Shown piece by piece: positions 34,454-45,590 of a stretch of DNA of 64,000 nucleotides. Origin of the DNA: Mesorhabditis belari. Its lineage: Eukaryota; Nematoda; Chromadorea; Rhabditida; Rhabditidae. The stretch is from NCBI GenBank assembly GCA_958450365.1, contig CAUEEP010000061.1, positions 1-64,000 of the forward strand. The letters run 5' to 3'. The notes beneath the pieces were generated by a model. That model saw only the letters and a program-made list of their open reading frames with translations, made no database searches and was not told the origin of the DNA. The position numbers were made by a program, and so were the translations under genes. Positions within the stretch are counted from its first letter, which is position 1. Each line of letters begins with the position of its first letter.

Positions 34454-35591
34454 TTTTGAGAAAAAGGATTGGTTTCCGATTAAACGAACCTCTTGTACTT
34501 TTCCAATGCCCTCATTTTCGTCGTCAAAGAACGAAAACGAAGCATTTTCTGAAGGAGGCCAATTTCCTTTAGATAAAAAAGTTTGTATTGGAGGTGACAA
34601 TGAATTGCAGGGGTCGGTTTAGGACAAAAAATAGCGGGGGATTTGGGGGGTTTTTTTTCCGCTTCGCAGCAAAAAGGAAAAGTTTACTGGTTAGAAATCT
34701 GGGGAGGGGAAAAAGGAGAAAAGAGAGAAAAGAAAAAAAAAAGGAGAAAGGAAAAGAAGGGAGGGGGCCGGGGAGAAGGGGAATCAAAGGAAACAGGGGG
34801 AAAAAAAATCAAAAGAATTTGGGGCCCTTAAGGATTCTTTTTTCTATTTTTTTTTTTACTTTTTTTTTGATTTTTTTTGGTTTTTGAATTGAGAAAGATT
34901 TTTGAATTTTATTGAATAATCTTTTACTAAAGATTAGAAAAGATAAGCTAAAGACTTTGCATTCAATCAAATAAAAAACTTTCGTTCAATTGAATCAATC
35001 AGCTTGTGTTGAACGAAAGTTTGATGGAGCCCGGCATTTTGATGGAGCGTGATGGAGTCGGCAATCAGCAAGGAAACAAGCAATTTATATGAGAAATACA
35101 TTCAGCTAAGAAGAGCCAGACTCAATGAATAAATGCAAGTAGTCGATTTTATCCAAACATGCTATTTGATGGATAGAGATAAAGGAAACAGAAAACACAG
35201 GATAAGGGAGAAGACAGGCAAAAGAGAAAGAATTGCAGAATTTTCTCTATCAGCACCCAAAGTTGAGCCGAAACAAAAGTGAAGATGACCAGGCGGACTC
35301 TTAGAAAGTTTTTGTTATTTTTCATGTTTTCTTTCATCTGTTAAGCATCTTTTTCTTCATACATAAAACATAAAATGGGAATTGGACTTGGACACTCTAT
35401 CGGCAATTATCTTATGCAGTATGCAGTACCTTAACTACATACTACAATAAGACGTACTACTACAATAAGACATACTGTATTGTGGCATTTGACAGTACTT
35501 TGTCACGCTTTGAAAATGGACTACCGCAAAACTGAGGGCATTGGAAAAGTGCAAGAGTTCGTTTAATCGGAAAACAATCCTTTTCTCAAAA
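34454..35591. repeat. block bounded by 67-bp inverted repeats
   Basis: 34454-34520 and 35525-35591 are imperfect reverse complements (TTTTGAGAAAAAGGATTGG side; TAATCGGAAAACAATCC side). Inside are the polypurine tract and a small hairpin (CTTTCGTTCAA ... TTGAACGAAAG, 34980-35021). No transposase is seen. It could be a non-autonomous element or a folded-back duplication. Confidence 0.6.
34680..34815 (+). repeat. polypurine tract with G-runs
   Basis: Almost uninterrupted A/G for about 130 bp, preceded by GGGGGATTTGGGGGG at 34635. It creates spurious open frames on both strands. Such tracts can form triplex or G-quadruplex structures. Equally, the unusual homopolymers may mark a low-quality consensus. 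Confidence 0.75.
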
Positions 35592-35640
35592 CACTCAAAA
35601 CACGTTCCACTTTTCTCTTTTTACCGTAATCTTGTCTCTA

Positions 35641-36487
35641 TTTTTATCGAATATATTCACATTTTTTCTGATTTACAAAATGATATCGAAAGATTGAATA
35701 AACAAATAAAGTAGAAAGAGAAATGGAGCTTAGAAAACAAATTAGAAAAGATATCAACCAGCTATTTTTTTTGATAGTTTTTAACAGATATCTTGTGGTT
35801 TCCATTTCTATTCGATAAAGTTGAGAAAATAAAGGAAAAAGAGGCAAAAGCAAAAAAATATTTGTTAATGGCTGAAGTCTAGATGTTAAGGACACAACTA
35901 GATTGCTAAGTGTTATACTCATTTGAGACTTTTAATCGCTCGAAAGCACGCGTTTAAATTTTACCGTAAATACTTTAATATTGGGTTGGGGAGAATGAGT
36001 CGGCGCCGAAATTTACTTTTTTTGCGAAAAACTTTTTGCACCTATAAAACCTTTTTTGTTGCATCAAAATGGTTCACTATTTCTTTAAAAAAATGGCTTT
36101 AAAAAAACGTTGCCCAAATTACCCGAAATCTCGAGAACCGCTTATCAGAAGCTGTTCCTTTACATTCCTTTACAAAAAGTAGTCGAGAGGCTAGCGAAAG
36201 GAAAATTCAAATCTTTGAGGCACCACTATTTTTCGTTTTCTTGCATGGTAAATTTTGATAGCTAAACCTTGAATTTCTTTCTTATAGATGTAATTTTTGT
36301 TGGCGATTTTGGACACTTTGACAGCCTTGATGGCTCTACCGCTTGTTGAGCTTACTTAGATTTTTATCGAATATATTCACATTTTTTCTGATTTACAAAA
36401 TGATATCGAAAGATTGAATAAACAAATAAAGTAGAAAGAGAAATGGAGCTTGGAAAACAAATTAGAAAAGATATCAACCAGCTATTG
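35641..36487 (+). repeat. 127-bp direct repeat pair (35641-35767, 36361-36487)
   Basis: Both start TTTTTATCGAATATATTCAC and are nearly identical. The second directly follows a degraded copy of zinc-finger gene 3' sequence. Confidence 0.9.
36185..36358 (-). pseudogene. decayed echo of the zinc-finger gene 3' end
   Basis: Contains shortened versions of 37485-37510 (CAAATCTTTGAGGCACCACT) and of 37625-37805 (CTTGCATGGTAAATTTTGAT; TTTCTTTCTTATAGATGTAA; CGCTTGTTGAGCTTACTTAG) in the same order with internal losses. It is therefore a partial, damaged tandem duplicate of the last two exons. Confidence 0.7.
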
Positions 36488-36489
36488 CT

Positions 36490-37580
36490 AAAAAAATTAC
36501 AGATTGTTGAAGAAAAGCAAGAGAACTGCAGAATTTAATCGCTGAGAATACAGCGACCGACGAGCTCGACAATTGGATGCGGAAAAGAAAGTGAGTGTTT
36601 GAGTATTGGATGTACTTTGTGCTCTAAAGTGTAAAAACACTCCTTGTAAAAAATCAAAACAAATAGAACAAAAGAACAATAGAAAAATATTCTGCCACCA
36701 TGGTTTTTTAGATATTGTAGTCAGAAGCTTGGAAGATCGAATTGAATAAAAACGATAGAATTTTCCTCCCAAAAACATGTCATTCATCTTCGTAAAATCG
36801 TTGAGTAGGGTTGGTATCCTAGAATTGAAAGTGAACCAATAGACATTTTTCGTTTAAACACCAAACTATCTTGTAATGTTCACCTGAATTCCTAACAATC
36901 TTGCCATTTTATTACAAGTTTTCACAACTAGCATTGGAGCATTGTTCTGTCCTCGAGTTGAAGCTAAGACCATAAAAATCTGGAAAGCAATAAATTCGAG
37001 ATGCTGTATTCTCTCTCACTACTATTTTTTTCAACCCCTCCTGAACGACATTAGACTATTGGAGAGTGCACTACTATAAAAGAGTTCTATCATTTGCCAA
37101 AGCAAGACACACATCAGATGGTTTTAAAATTCTTGCAAATCTTTCACGTACTTGCCCTTGAGTTTGATCTCCACCGTGTCTGATTTTAAAAGAGCTATTG
37201 CGTTGCATTTTAAGTGACTGTGTGATCTTTATCTACGCATCTACATGTCGTTTTTGGCACTTTATTTCTTCCTGAATAAAGTATTTATATGTACACTGGC
37301 TCCTTTGTACAGTTGATACAGTTGTGGGCCTTAAAAAGGAGTTGAATAAAAAGAGGTTTCCGCACTCGCAACAATTTTAGATTTTCGAAGAATAGTTAAT
37401 CAATAAATAAAAAGCCTCACTTTGCTTGCTTGAATAGCTTAAAAATGTCACATCAACAAAAAGATGACAAAGAAACACCAAAAATTCAAATCTTTGAGGC
37501 ACCACTATTTTTCAACCCCCCGGACCGCAATACTATTAGAGAGAATACGGTTTATAATAAGACTTAATTTAAAAAGACTG
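36490..37580. other. no recognisable gene
   Basis: AT-rich sequence downstream of the zinc-finger gene's stop codon; the 3' untranslated region must lie at its right end. Short frames lack splice or family support. Confidence 0.35.
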
Positions 37581-37581
37581 T

Positions 37582-40500
37582 TCACCCATCATGTAGCGAA
37601 AATGCAAGGAGATCTTGCTTTTCGCAACGTTTTCTTGCATGGTAAATTTTGATAGCTAAATCTTGAATTTCTTTCTTATAGATGTAATTTTTAACCAACC
37701 ATGTGCTTTTTGAGGTGAGCCTCGATTTCCTTGCGAGACACTGGCTTTTGACAGCCCTAAATTGATTGCCGATTCTAACCACGACCGCTTGTTGAGCTTA
37801 CTTAGCGTTAGATTGCAGAAAACCTCAAAACACCTACCCCGCACGTTAGAGTCGAAGCATTCGAACTCGATTCAATGTGTTTGCTTTTCCAATGTTGAAG
37901 CAAAGCTTTGTTCTGAAACTTTATCTCTTGTTCCCAATTCGCAAATAGACAATAATGACCTGGTTGGGCCCTTTCATTTCTTCTCCACAAATTTGACATC
38001 TCAGTATGCGAATAATTCCATGAATGAACTCATGGGTATATTTTGGAATTCCCGTCTCCTCTTTGGTCCAACGATTCATCGTTAAGCACAAGCTGCAACA
38101 AAGGTCGTCTCCACTTCTGAAGTATGCAAATCATGCAAGATAAATTTGACTTTGAGTTTGACTATTCAATTTTGAAAAGCTTTACCTCTCATGTTCGATA
38201 CCGTGCGTTTCATTGACATCATTTGCCGCAAATTTCATACCACATCTGAAAGTTTTGTTTTAGGTCATTTTCTGACGTTAATTTTTGAAGTTAGTCATTA
38301 ACAGATTAGAAACGCACATCGCCGAGTGTGGAAGTTGATGGGCGTGCGCTGCGAAGAGATGCATCTTCAGCTTTACTGACGACTTCAAATTTCTCTCCGG
38401 ACACCCCGGAAACGGACAACGAAGCTCAAAGTGCGCTATATGCCTAAATTTAAATATTCTGATTCTTAAACTTATTTCGCCACTCACTTTGTATGCCCAA
38501 GCATATGTCGGACAAGATCTTGTTCTTCGTTCCCGGAAACCGGCTTATTACATTCCAAACAAAAGTATTTATTTTTTGTTTGACCGATCATTTCTTGGAA
38601 CATTTGTTCAGCATCCGTTTTTACTGGTTCTTTTTGTGCAATATCTTCAAAAATCTTTGAAATCACATTTTTTTCACAATTCCTGAGTGTAGAGTGGTCT
38701 AAAGTTGATTTTTAGGAAGTCGAACACTTTTGACACCTACCTGCACTCGTTGTAATCGATTGCCTTGTACTCTAGAGCGTTTCACAGTTGGGACTTGTTG
38801 GTCTTGAGGTGTACTCAAGATTTGGTACGGCGAAAACTAAATTTGTTTAATTTAGGTATCCTTCGTTATCAGTTTCATTTCATAATTGGTCTGTTCACTT
38901 ACCCGTAAACTCTCTTCGACACTGTGGACGTTTGAGCCGGAGAGCCTAAAAGTTTTTAGCTTTTCCAAGAATAACATTTCTGCATTGAGCGATATGCAGT
39001 GTGTCGTTAATTTTTTTATTCTTTTGCTATTCGAGCCATCCACCTGAAAAGTGGGGGCCGAAAAGGAAGTCCGATGGTTGATGCACCGTATGCCGCTTTC
39101 AACCGAACATAGAACGGCAGATCTAAATATTTGGCTCTTTCCTATTACCTCTGAAGAGTGCCTTAAAAATGCCCAAATTTTATCTTTGCTATTACAATAA
39201 CGGTATATTCATAGTTAATGCAGTCAAAGATCTCACTTTGTGGATTCGGCATCTCCATGGTTCTATTCAAGATTAACCAGGGGCTTTGAAGGATAGTTCT
39301 CTCTCTTGCCATCAACTCTTCGACTTTCTCGGCCTGATCCTCGAATGTGCCCGTGTAAGCTGGTTGAAGGTACTAAAAATCATTCTCTAAAATTAAAAAA
39401 GGAAAAATTTAGTAAAAAGCCAGTGTTACTTTATTGAATTACCCAAGTATTGCAATTTTTATCCGAACATAAAACAGATGGATATTTGTCGGCGACCAGC
39501 GTTTTGTGATTACATTGGGAGGGAACGGCGGTCGAAGGTGGATTTGGGGAAGCAAGACGCTAAAAGTCGATTAAATGAATATCAGGCTGAGCATTTAATA
39601 TTCAAAACGAATAAAGCTGAAAGCTAAATATTTCTGGTATTTCTGATTTACCTGTATCCATGCCTTTTCATCAGCCGGTTGAAAGTTGACAGTGTTTACC
39701 GAAATGACCCCCAACGCTTGTTCTCCTTCGAGATTTGTCGACGCTGGGAAGGTTTCATTTGGTCTTTTCTGAATCCTTTTTAGTCTTTATATAATCTTCA
39801 AACAACTTACCACGGTTTTGCAAGTTTTGAAATGACGTACGATCGTAGCCCCATTCATGGAGGCCAAGAAACATTTTTTACAGAAGAACAAGAGTTTGGC
39901 ATCGTGCTTCCAATTGGCGTGAAACATCAACTCGATGTTCTGAAATGAGCAAGTGCATGTCCGGCAGTTATCCCAATCCCAAACTCACTTTTCCAAACAC
40001 AACATTATGTTCGACACACATGTTGGGAACTCCAGATGCTTTTGCATATCTCTGATGTAACTCCCAATGTGCTTCCGAGCCTTTCTTATTGAATCCCACA
40101 CAAGGACACAATGGACACACAATGGGAGGACTGAAAAGCTGTTTGACTATAAATATTTCAAAAAGATGCAACCAGTTTTCATGTGTTTCACTCATGTGTT
40201 TTTGGAAAAACTTCGGGTCCTCGTAGATAATCGAACACATGACACAAATGTAAAAGTTTCTACTTTCATCGTATGGCAGGCCGTAGGTCTGGAAATTATG
40301 GTAATCCTTGTAAGATGCAACTCTTTTTAAATATTTTAAATATTAGCAATTCCAACTCTTATTTAAGTATTTTTAAATATTAGCAACAATACAAACCCCT
40401 TTCACCGACGTTTGACTTCCTTTATCAGCTCGATGGTCTTCTCTCAGATGTTCGTCGCAGCTTCCTCTTGTGAAAAATTTCTTTGAGCATTTTGGACATT

Positions 40501-43277
40501 GAATTTTTCTTTTCTTCCTCCTTGAGAACTTGATCTAAAATCAACTTCTCATCGTTTCTCATATTTCGGAACATGCCGTGGCACGATATCTTCAATGATG
40601 CACCCATCATCCTCTTCTTGGACAAAGTTTGCTCTCTCCTCGGGTTTATTCCTTTTGGTTGAATCCTGTGTAAATAAACAAGTTTGCTTTAAAGATCTTG
40701 ACATAAAATTAAAGTTAATAGCAGAAACAATTCACTTACCACAAACATGATATCATCTTCTCCATCTTCTTCACGAGTTGATGCCATTAACTGTGATGCA
40801 GAGTCATCGCGAGCTAAAGCAACGTCATTTACTTGATATAAACCAAAAGCTTCGGAAGTAATTAGATAATCAAATCATGGTTCTACTCACATGTCGTTGG
40901 TCGATCCCAAATTGTAACCGTAGAAGAATTCTCAGCACGAGCGGCTGCCGGTAGTGTTTTGGCGGGTAGGAAGACTGAATCACTCAGACATTGCACGGAT
41001 GGCGGTGGTTCGAGGTTTATTGGCAAAGGTTTATTGACAGTATCTGAAATTAGTTATATAGTCTCGTATCGTAAAGCAATTTGTGATTTTTGATGTTTAG
41101 CTAAAATTCGTAGAAATGAACACCAAAAACGACGTTGATTCTCGGATTATACCAAGGCGGAAAAAATAGCCCGGAAATTGTGAAAATCACGAAATAAAAG
41201 CGCCAAGAAAGCACTTAAACGTTACAAAGACTTAAAGAACAACAAGGATCGTCCTCGAAGTGGTCGACCACCAAATGCCGTAACGCCTACGAACATGAGC
41301 GAAATTCGCTTTCGAATTTGCCAAACCAAGCTGTAGTCGATGCAAAAGATGGGCAAACAGCTGAAAATTAGCCCTCGAAGCGTGGGAATGATTGTTAAAG
41401 GAAAACATAAATTCTTCAGCTACAAATTGGCCAAAGCACACGTGAGCGTCCAATGAAAAAGATGTACTAATTTTGCTGAAGACGTCTAGATTCTTGAGAG
41501 ATTATAACAAAACAAAATAAACCCACTTAACAGCATTTACCAATAAGATTCTTGTCTACACTTGTAAGTCTGGCTGAATACGTCCAGGTTTTTAGAGAAT
41601 AGCAACAGGGAAAATTACCGAGAATATCCATCTTTTTGAAAACTGATAAATATGCTAAAGAATATATGTATGGAATGGCTGAATTCAGTCCAAATCCACC
41701 CTTTTCTGGTAAAACTACGTGACTCGGTGAAAAGAGAGATAACGCAAGGCCGATTTTTTGACAAATGATTTAATAAGGTGGTGGGTTCTTAAAAGACACA
41801 AAATTTCTCTAAATTTCAAAGATCATTTTCTAGGTTTCTTTATCACCAAAACACTTCACTCAAAAGTCTTGCTTCATCAATATCCTTTCCTTTAAAGATG
41901 TATTCAAATTACCCACTTCCTTCAGCAATCCTTGAACCATCACTCGCCACGATGCTCGTCGTAGCTCGGCCAAAACCTAAATCTAAAGTAATTTGGCTTC
42001 TACCAATAAAATTCTACTTTATTATGAGGTAGAAACTAGAAATTATTTTCTGAAAGTAAGCTCGCAGAGATCTTACTTGGAGCCATTGTGTAGATGTTTC
42101 GATATCCGAAATCATCTTGCAACAAACTTCCTTCCTTTTCGACATCGGCAGTGAGATATCCGCTGAGCTCAGGCCCGTTGATCGGCCCCTCATTTGCATT
42201 TGCCACATTCGACTCCCCTTCTCGATTAAGCTCATAGCTTGGATCGTACATTTCAACCGTCTCCGTCAAGCCCGGATTTTCCTACAATAGTATAAGAATA
42301 AACCAACGTTTGTTAACAACTACCGGTAAATGTCCTCCAGAGTCAGGGCCGTGGCTGCTTTCTCGATCTTTTGAGCCACAATCCTTCTTCTTGAATATTT
42401 CCCACACCTCTGTACCATGCACCTTTTCTACGTGTTTCCGAAGACTTGACGTGGCGGAATAAGCCTTCTTGCATCCTTGATATCCGCACTGGCGCTTCTA
42501 AATTGTGGGATTTTGTTAAATTATTTTTTATTTGTCACCTCCTTTCTATGTACTCCTTTCATGTGTTTAGCTCGATCATTAGTACTCCTGAACTCCTGAA
42601 ACAAATCGGGTTTCCAAATCAAGAAAAAGGATTGGCACATATTGACTTGTATCGTATACCTGATTACAATCTTTACACCTATATGGCTTTTTGCCGGCGT
42701 GAAAATTTAAGTGCCATTTGAGCCCCTCGGCGCGAAAAAATGCCCTTGAACATCCAGGTTTTGGACATGTGTGTGGTTTCTCTCCGGTATGCTGCCTTAC
42801 GTGAGCATTCAACCGGTAGGGAACTTGGAAGGACCGCTTTCTAAAGTTCACTTGAAAGTTTTAGAGTTATCAGATTGATGAACAAGTTTTTTTCGTTCCT
42901 TTTCCTACTTTTTTGAAAGTTCAAATCTTCAAGTATTGACGTAATAACATGGAAAATTAAACAATAAACACTTTTTATTTGCAGTAAACTATAGGTTAAT
43001 TCTAGGATTTATGATTTTTAAACGGAATTTTGAAAAAGAGAATTTTGAAAAAGAAAACTTATTTGGTAACCTAATTCTTGAGCACTTACCCACGACAACT
43101 CCTCCACTCACAATTGTAACTATCCGGGCGAGGCTTAAATTGAGCCAACGGGTCGAAATGAACTGTTTTAACATGCGCTATTAGCCTCTAAATTTTCATG
43201 AACTGTTTTTAACTCTATCTACACTAAACCTCTTTTGTTTTGACCGCTTTTCGACACGCTCCCCATTTGCATATCAT
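37582..43277 (-). CDS. multi-zinc-finger protein with N-terminal GLI/TRA-1-type array
   Basis: Putative DNA-binding regulator. Twenty-six minus-strand exons chain in phase to about 1,025 codons: 43230-43277, 43090-43187, 42660-42840, 42539-42595, 42324-42497, 42077-42281, 41917-41976, 40891-41043, 40740-40813, 40585-40665, 40406-40534, 39989-40288, 39811-39939, 39652-39768, 39443-39559, 39237-39372, 39109-39122, 38903-39043, 38737-38836, 38488-38698, 38318-38443, 38186-38245, 37960-38116, 37838-37912, 37696-37756, 37582-37655. Residues 3-156 are five fingers; fingers 4-5 keep the GLI/TRA-1 contact helices (NDRAKH, SSIRKH). After an acidic linker, about ten more C2H2 or C2HC fingers follow from residue 389 (CPKCSKKF, CVMCSIIY, CKKCFLAS, CLECNKPV, CPFPGC, CQICGEEM, CGGCQKPV). 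The start ATG lies 4 bases after TTTTTCCAG, as at an SL1 trans-splice site. Weak points: the 14-bp exon, and the 0.87-kb intron at 41044-41916, where two genes could have been joined. Confidence 0.75.
41100..41460 (+). mobile_element. Tc1/mariner-type transposase N-terminal fragment
   Basis: Encodes KRYKDLKNNKDRPRSGRPPN and SMQKMGKQLKISPRSVGMIV, the paired helix-turn-helix DNA-binding region of a Tc1-like or maT-like transposase, with one stop. It lies in the largest intron of the zinc-finger gene, opposite in orientation. No catalytic domain or termini seen. Confidence 0.7.
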
Positions 43278-43731
43278 TGATCTGGAAAAAGCATAAGTTA
43301 GTCAAATTTCGAAAAAGCTCATCTCTAAAAAGTTTATAAGAGCAATAAAACGTCGAAAAGTGTATTTTTTGCAAATATATAGGAGAGAAATTCTCGAGAA
43401 AAAGAGGTGGGGTGTAATCAGTGAAAGAAAAATTGAATAAAAAAGGTGGAAAAGAGAAGGAAAAAAGACCATCGATCGCGCCACCCAGAAGTGCTAAAAG
43501 CTAGAGAAAAGCTAGAGAGTAGAACGAATGAAGAGAGTCAATGGTCTGCCTTTTTTCTCTAACCTCTTTCGAAATGCCACATCTCTCGAACTCGAACTCG
43601 AAAACACCAATAGGCATGCAGAGAAAGACTAAAAGCAAAAAAGAGGCCTAGCCTCTCCTCATAAACTACGATTTTTTAGAAAAATTGCTGTTGGCCCCGA
43701 CCGCGCTTTTTTTTGACCGCCGGCCGACGAG
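42096..43731 (-). repeat. 1.64-kb inverted repeat arm (partner 29891-31518)
   Basis: Holds exons 1-6 and the 5' flank of the full zinc-finger gene. Compared with the partner it keeps the A that maintains the reading frame in the sixth exon, and has an extra T in the GCGCTTTTTTTT run. Confidence 0.95.
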
Positions 43732-43744
43732 GTTGCCCTTGCCT

Positions 43745-43990
43745 CATAATTTTTTGAGGTGGCTCTTTCAGGGTTCATTTCTGCAACAAAGAATCAAAAG
43801 CTTGGCGTTTCGATTTGCTATTTGCGGCCCGACTATTAGGGAAATGTAATACTTGACTCAATTTTGCCAGAAATCTTTCCACTAACACCTGAAATGGTCG
43901 CGAGAGTTTGAGCGTTGTAAAAGCAAACGGTCAATTTTAAAAATTACGGTTACTTCACTGTTGCAAATAATTCAGGAAGATACCTGAGTC
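43745..43990 (+). repeat. dispersed coding-like repeat, member 2
   Basis: Inverted relative of 17700-18010 (GGCTCTTTCAGGGTTCATTT; GAAATGGTCGCGAG). It directly abuts the inverted arm that ends at 43731. Confidence 0.6.
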
Positions 43991-44183
43991 TAACAATATA
44001 TTAAGGTGTAAAAGAAAATGGCTTTTGAAAAGCTTTTTTTGGTTTTTTCAAAGTATGCATTGGAAGTGAACCTTATGTGGACCTCTTATAAAGTTATCCA
44101 AGTCGAGCTTCGATTCGAGTACTCTGTGCCTTGTATTTCAAACATAAAAGTTTTATTTTTTTGCGATAGTTTCGATTCTTGCC

Positions 44184-44468
44184 TTGACACCAATTCCTGG
44201 TTTTAAGATGTCAAACTTGACATTGCCTGACTTGTCAATGGTTTACATTGATACCGATGCCAAGACTTTCAAACCCTTGAAAGGAAACATCATTTCATCT
44301 CCAAACAACCTTTTTCAACGCCATTCACAGCAGATCACTCCAAACACAATCCCATTTTATTACCTTCAAAACATTGACCCGCTCAAATGGCCTTATCTAC
44401 ATTCTTCTTCGAGTTTTTGGGTAGGATCTAAAAAATCTACAATTCTAGAAAATCTAGAAAATCTTTAG
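44184..44468 (+). CDS. unrecognised 94-codon open frame
   Basis: Begins MTPIPGFKMSNLTLPDLSMV and continues with a proline/serine-rich segment (ITPNTIPFYYLQNIDPLKWP). Codon composition looks protein-like and there is no repeat partner in the window. No splice partners were found, so it may be a single-exon gene, an exon or chance. Confidence 0.3.
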   Translation: MTPIPGFKMSNLTLPDLSMVYIDTDAKTFKPLKGNIISSPNNLFQRHSQQITPNTIPFYYLQNIDPLKWPYLHSSSSFWVGSKKSTILENLENL

Positions 44469-44924
44469 TAGTACGAGTACTCTTAATAGTTTACGATCGA
44501 AATTTATTTGTTAACGAGGATTTACTACATAAGAATTTACCACATACATACTGTATACAAATGAACTGTACCTAATACACTTTCGAGACGGTGAACTCAT
44601 AAACTCATAACCATAAACTAGTGTCTTTTGCTAAAGTTATTCAAACTCAGTCTCATTTCGACCTATCACACACTAAGTTTCTCGAACTCGAAAGAGATTA
44701 AATTTGACTTGACGTTCACGTAAATTGTCAATCGTTTCAAAAGGAAGCCGGTCTCAAAGTGCCAAAACTTCCACACTTTTCGAACGAATTAAATAATCCA
44801 ATAATTTAATGGAAATTGTCGAAGCACAGCTTGTTTTAAACTATAATATCTGTCAAATCAGAACGCCAAGACTTTCTTCATTTTTTTGTGCAAATGAACC
44901 CTGGTGCCATGCAAAAACTTCATT

Positions 44925-45041
44925 GAAGAAATTGATAAGGCTTTCTTTCAATTCATACTTGAAAAAAACAGTGCAAAACGACCACCCGGAAGACTATGCA
45001 AAGGGTCACCGAAGACATTGTAGTTTCTAGTTTAGTGACTT
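44925..45041 (+). repeat. dispersed repeat, member 3 (second copy 46470-46599)
   Basis: Reads NFIEEIDKAFFQFILEKNSA in one frame, matching the other members. The copy at 46470-46599 carries a 38-bp insertion with the CTTCTGGGTGGGC word. Confidence 0.55.
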
Positions 45042-45117
45042 CCACTGCATTTTGAAGGAAACTTGAGCATTAATGGTTGAAAAATTTTGTGATCTAAGGG
45101 TTTCTTTTTTCTCCAAT

Positions 45118-45360
45118 TATCTAAGAGGGCCAACTTCTTATAGAATGCAACAAATTGCGCCACTAAGATGTGTTGCTAATAAGCAGGACGCTTTTTAGCT
45201 TCATAGAAGCAATTTCTTCCTAGAATAACTACAAACTGTCTTTTTTTACTTTATCACGTGTGCCCATTTCTTTCGAGGAAACAATATTTACAAGCAAAAC
45301 ACATTTTTTGATGAATACAATAACATTTGGTGTTAAGCGGTAACATTTGATGGATTTGGT
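45118..45360 (+). repeat. 243-bp direct repeat (second copy 46930-47172)
   Basis: Identical sequence from TATCTAAGAGGGCC to GATGGATTTGGT. The right copy ends 1-2 bp before the long duplication's second copy starts, so it marks the junction. Confidence 0.95.
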
Positions 45361-45530
45361 CATTCAGCAAAGCCAAGGCTTTCCAAATCTTTCAAGATCC
45401 AAGATATTTTTACTTTTGAACCATAAACCTGCGAGTTTGTTTCAAGATTTAGTTTGTTATTTTTTATTCGCATTAAAACTCGATTTTAGGTAATGACGGA
45501 CGGACTAAAAAGGTTTCATATAATAATAAT

Positions 45531-45590
45531 CAAGCTTTAATCCAATACATGAAGCTTTAATCCAATACATCAAGCTTTAATCCAAAAACT
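45531..45590 (-). repeat. three 20-bp tandem units at a LINE 3' end
   Basis: Units of (C/G)AAGCTTTAATCCAATACAT occur three times, the last diverged. They lie downstream, in the minus direction, of the LINE RT fragment, where short tandem tails are typical of CR1/RTE-like elements. Confidence 0.75.

Noticed and set aside
34569..34887. Long open frames on both strands (72-99 codons)
   Set aside because: They are products of the polypurine/polypyrimidine tract; composition is Lys/Arg/Gly/Glu or Phe/Pro/Leu runs only.
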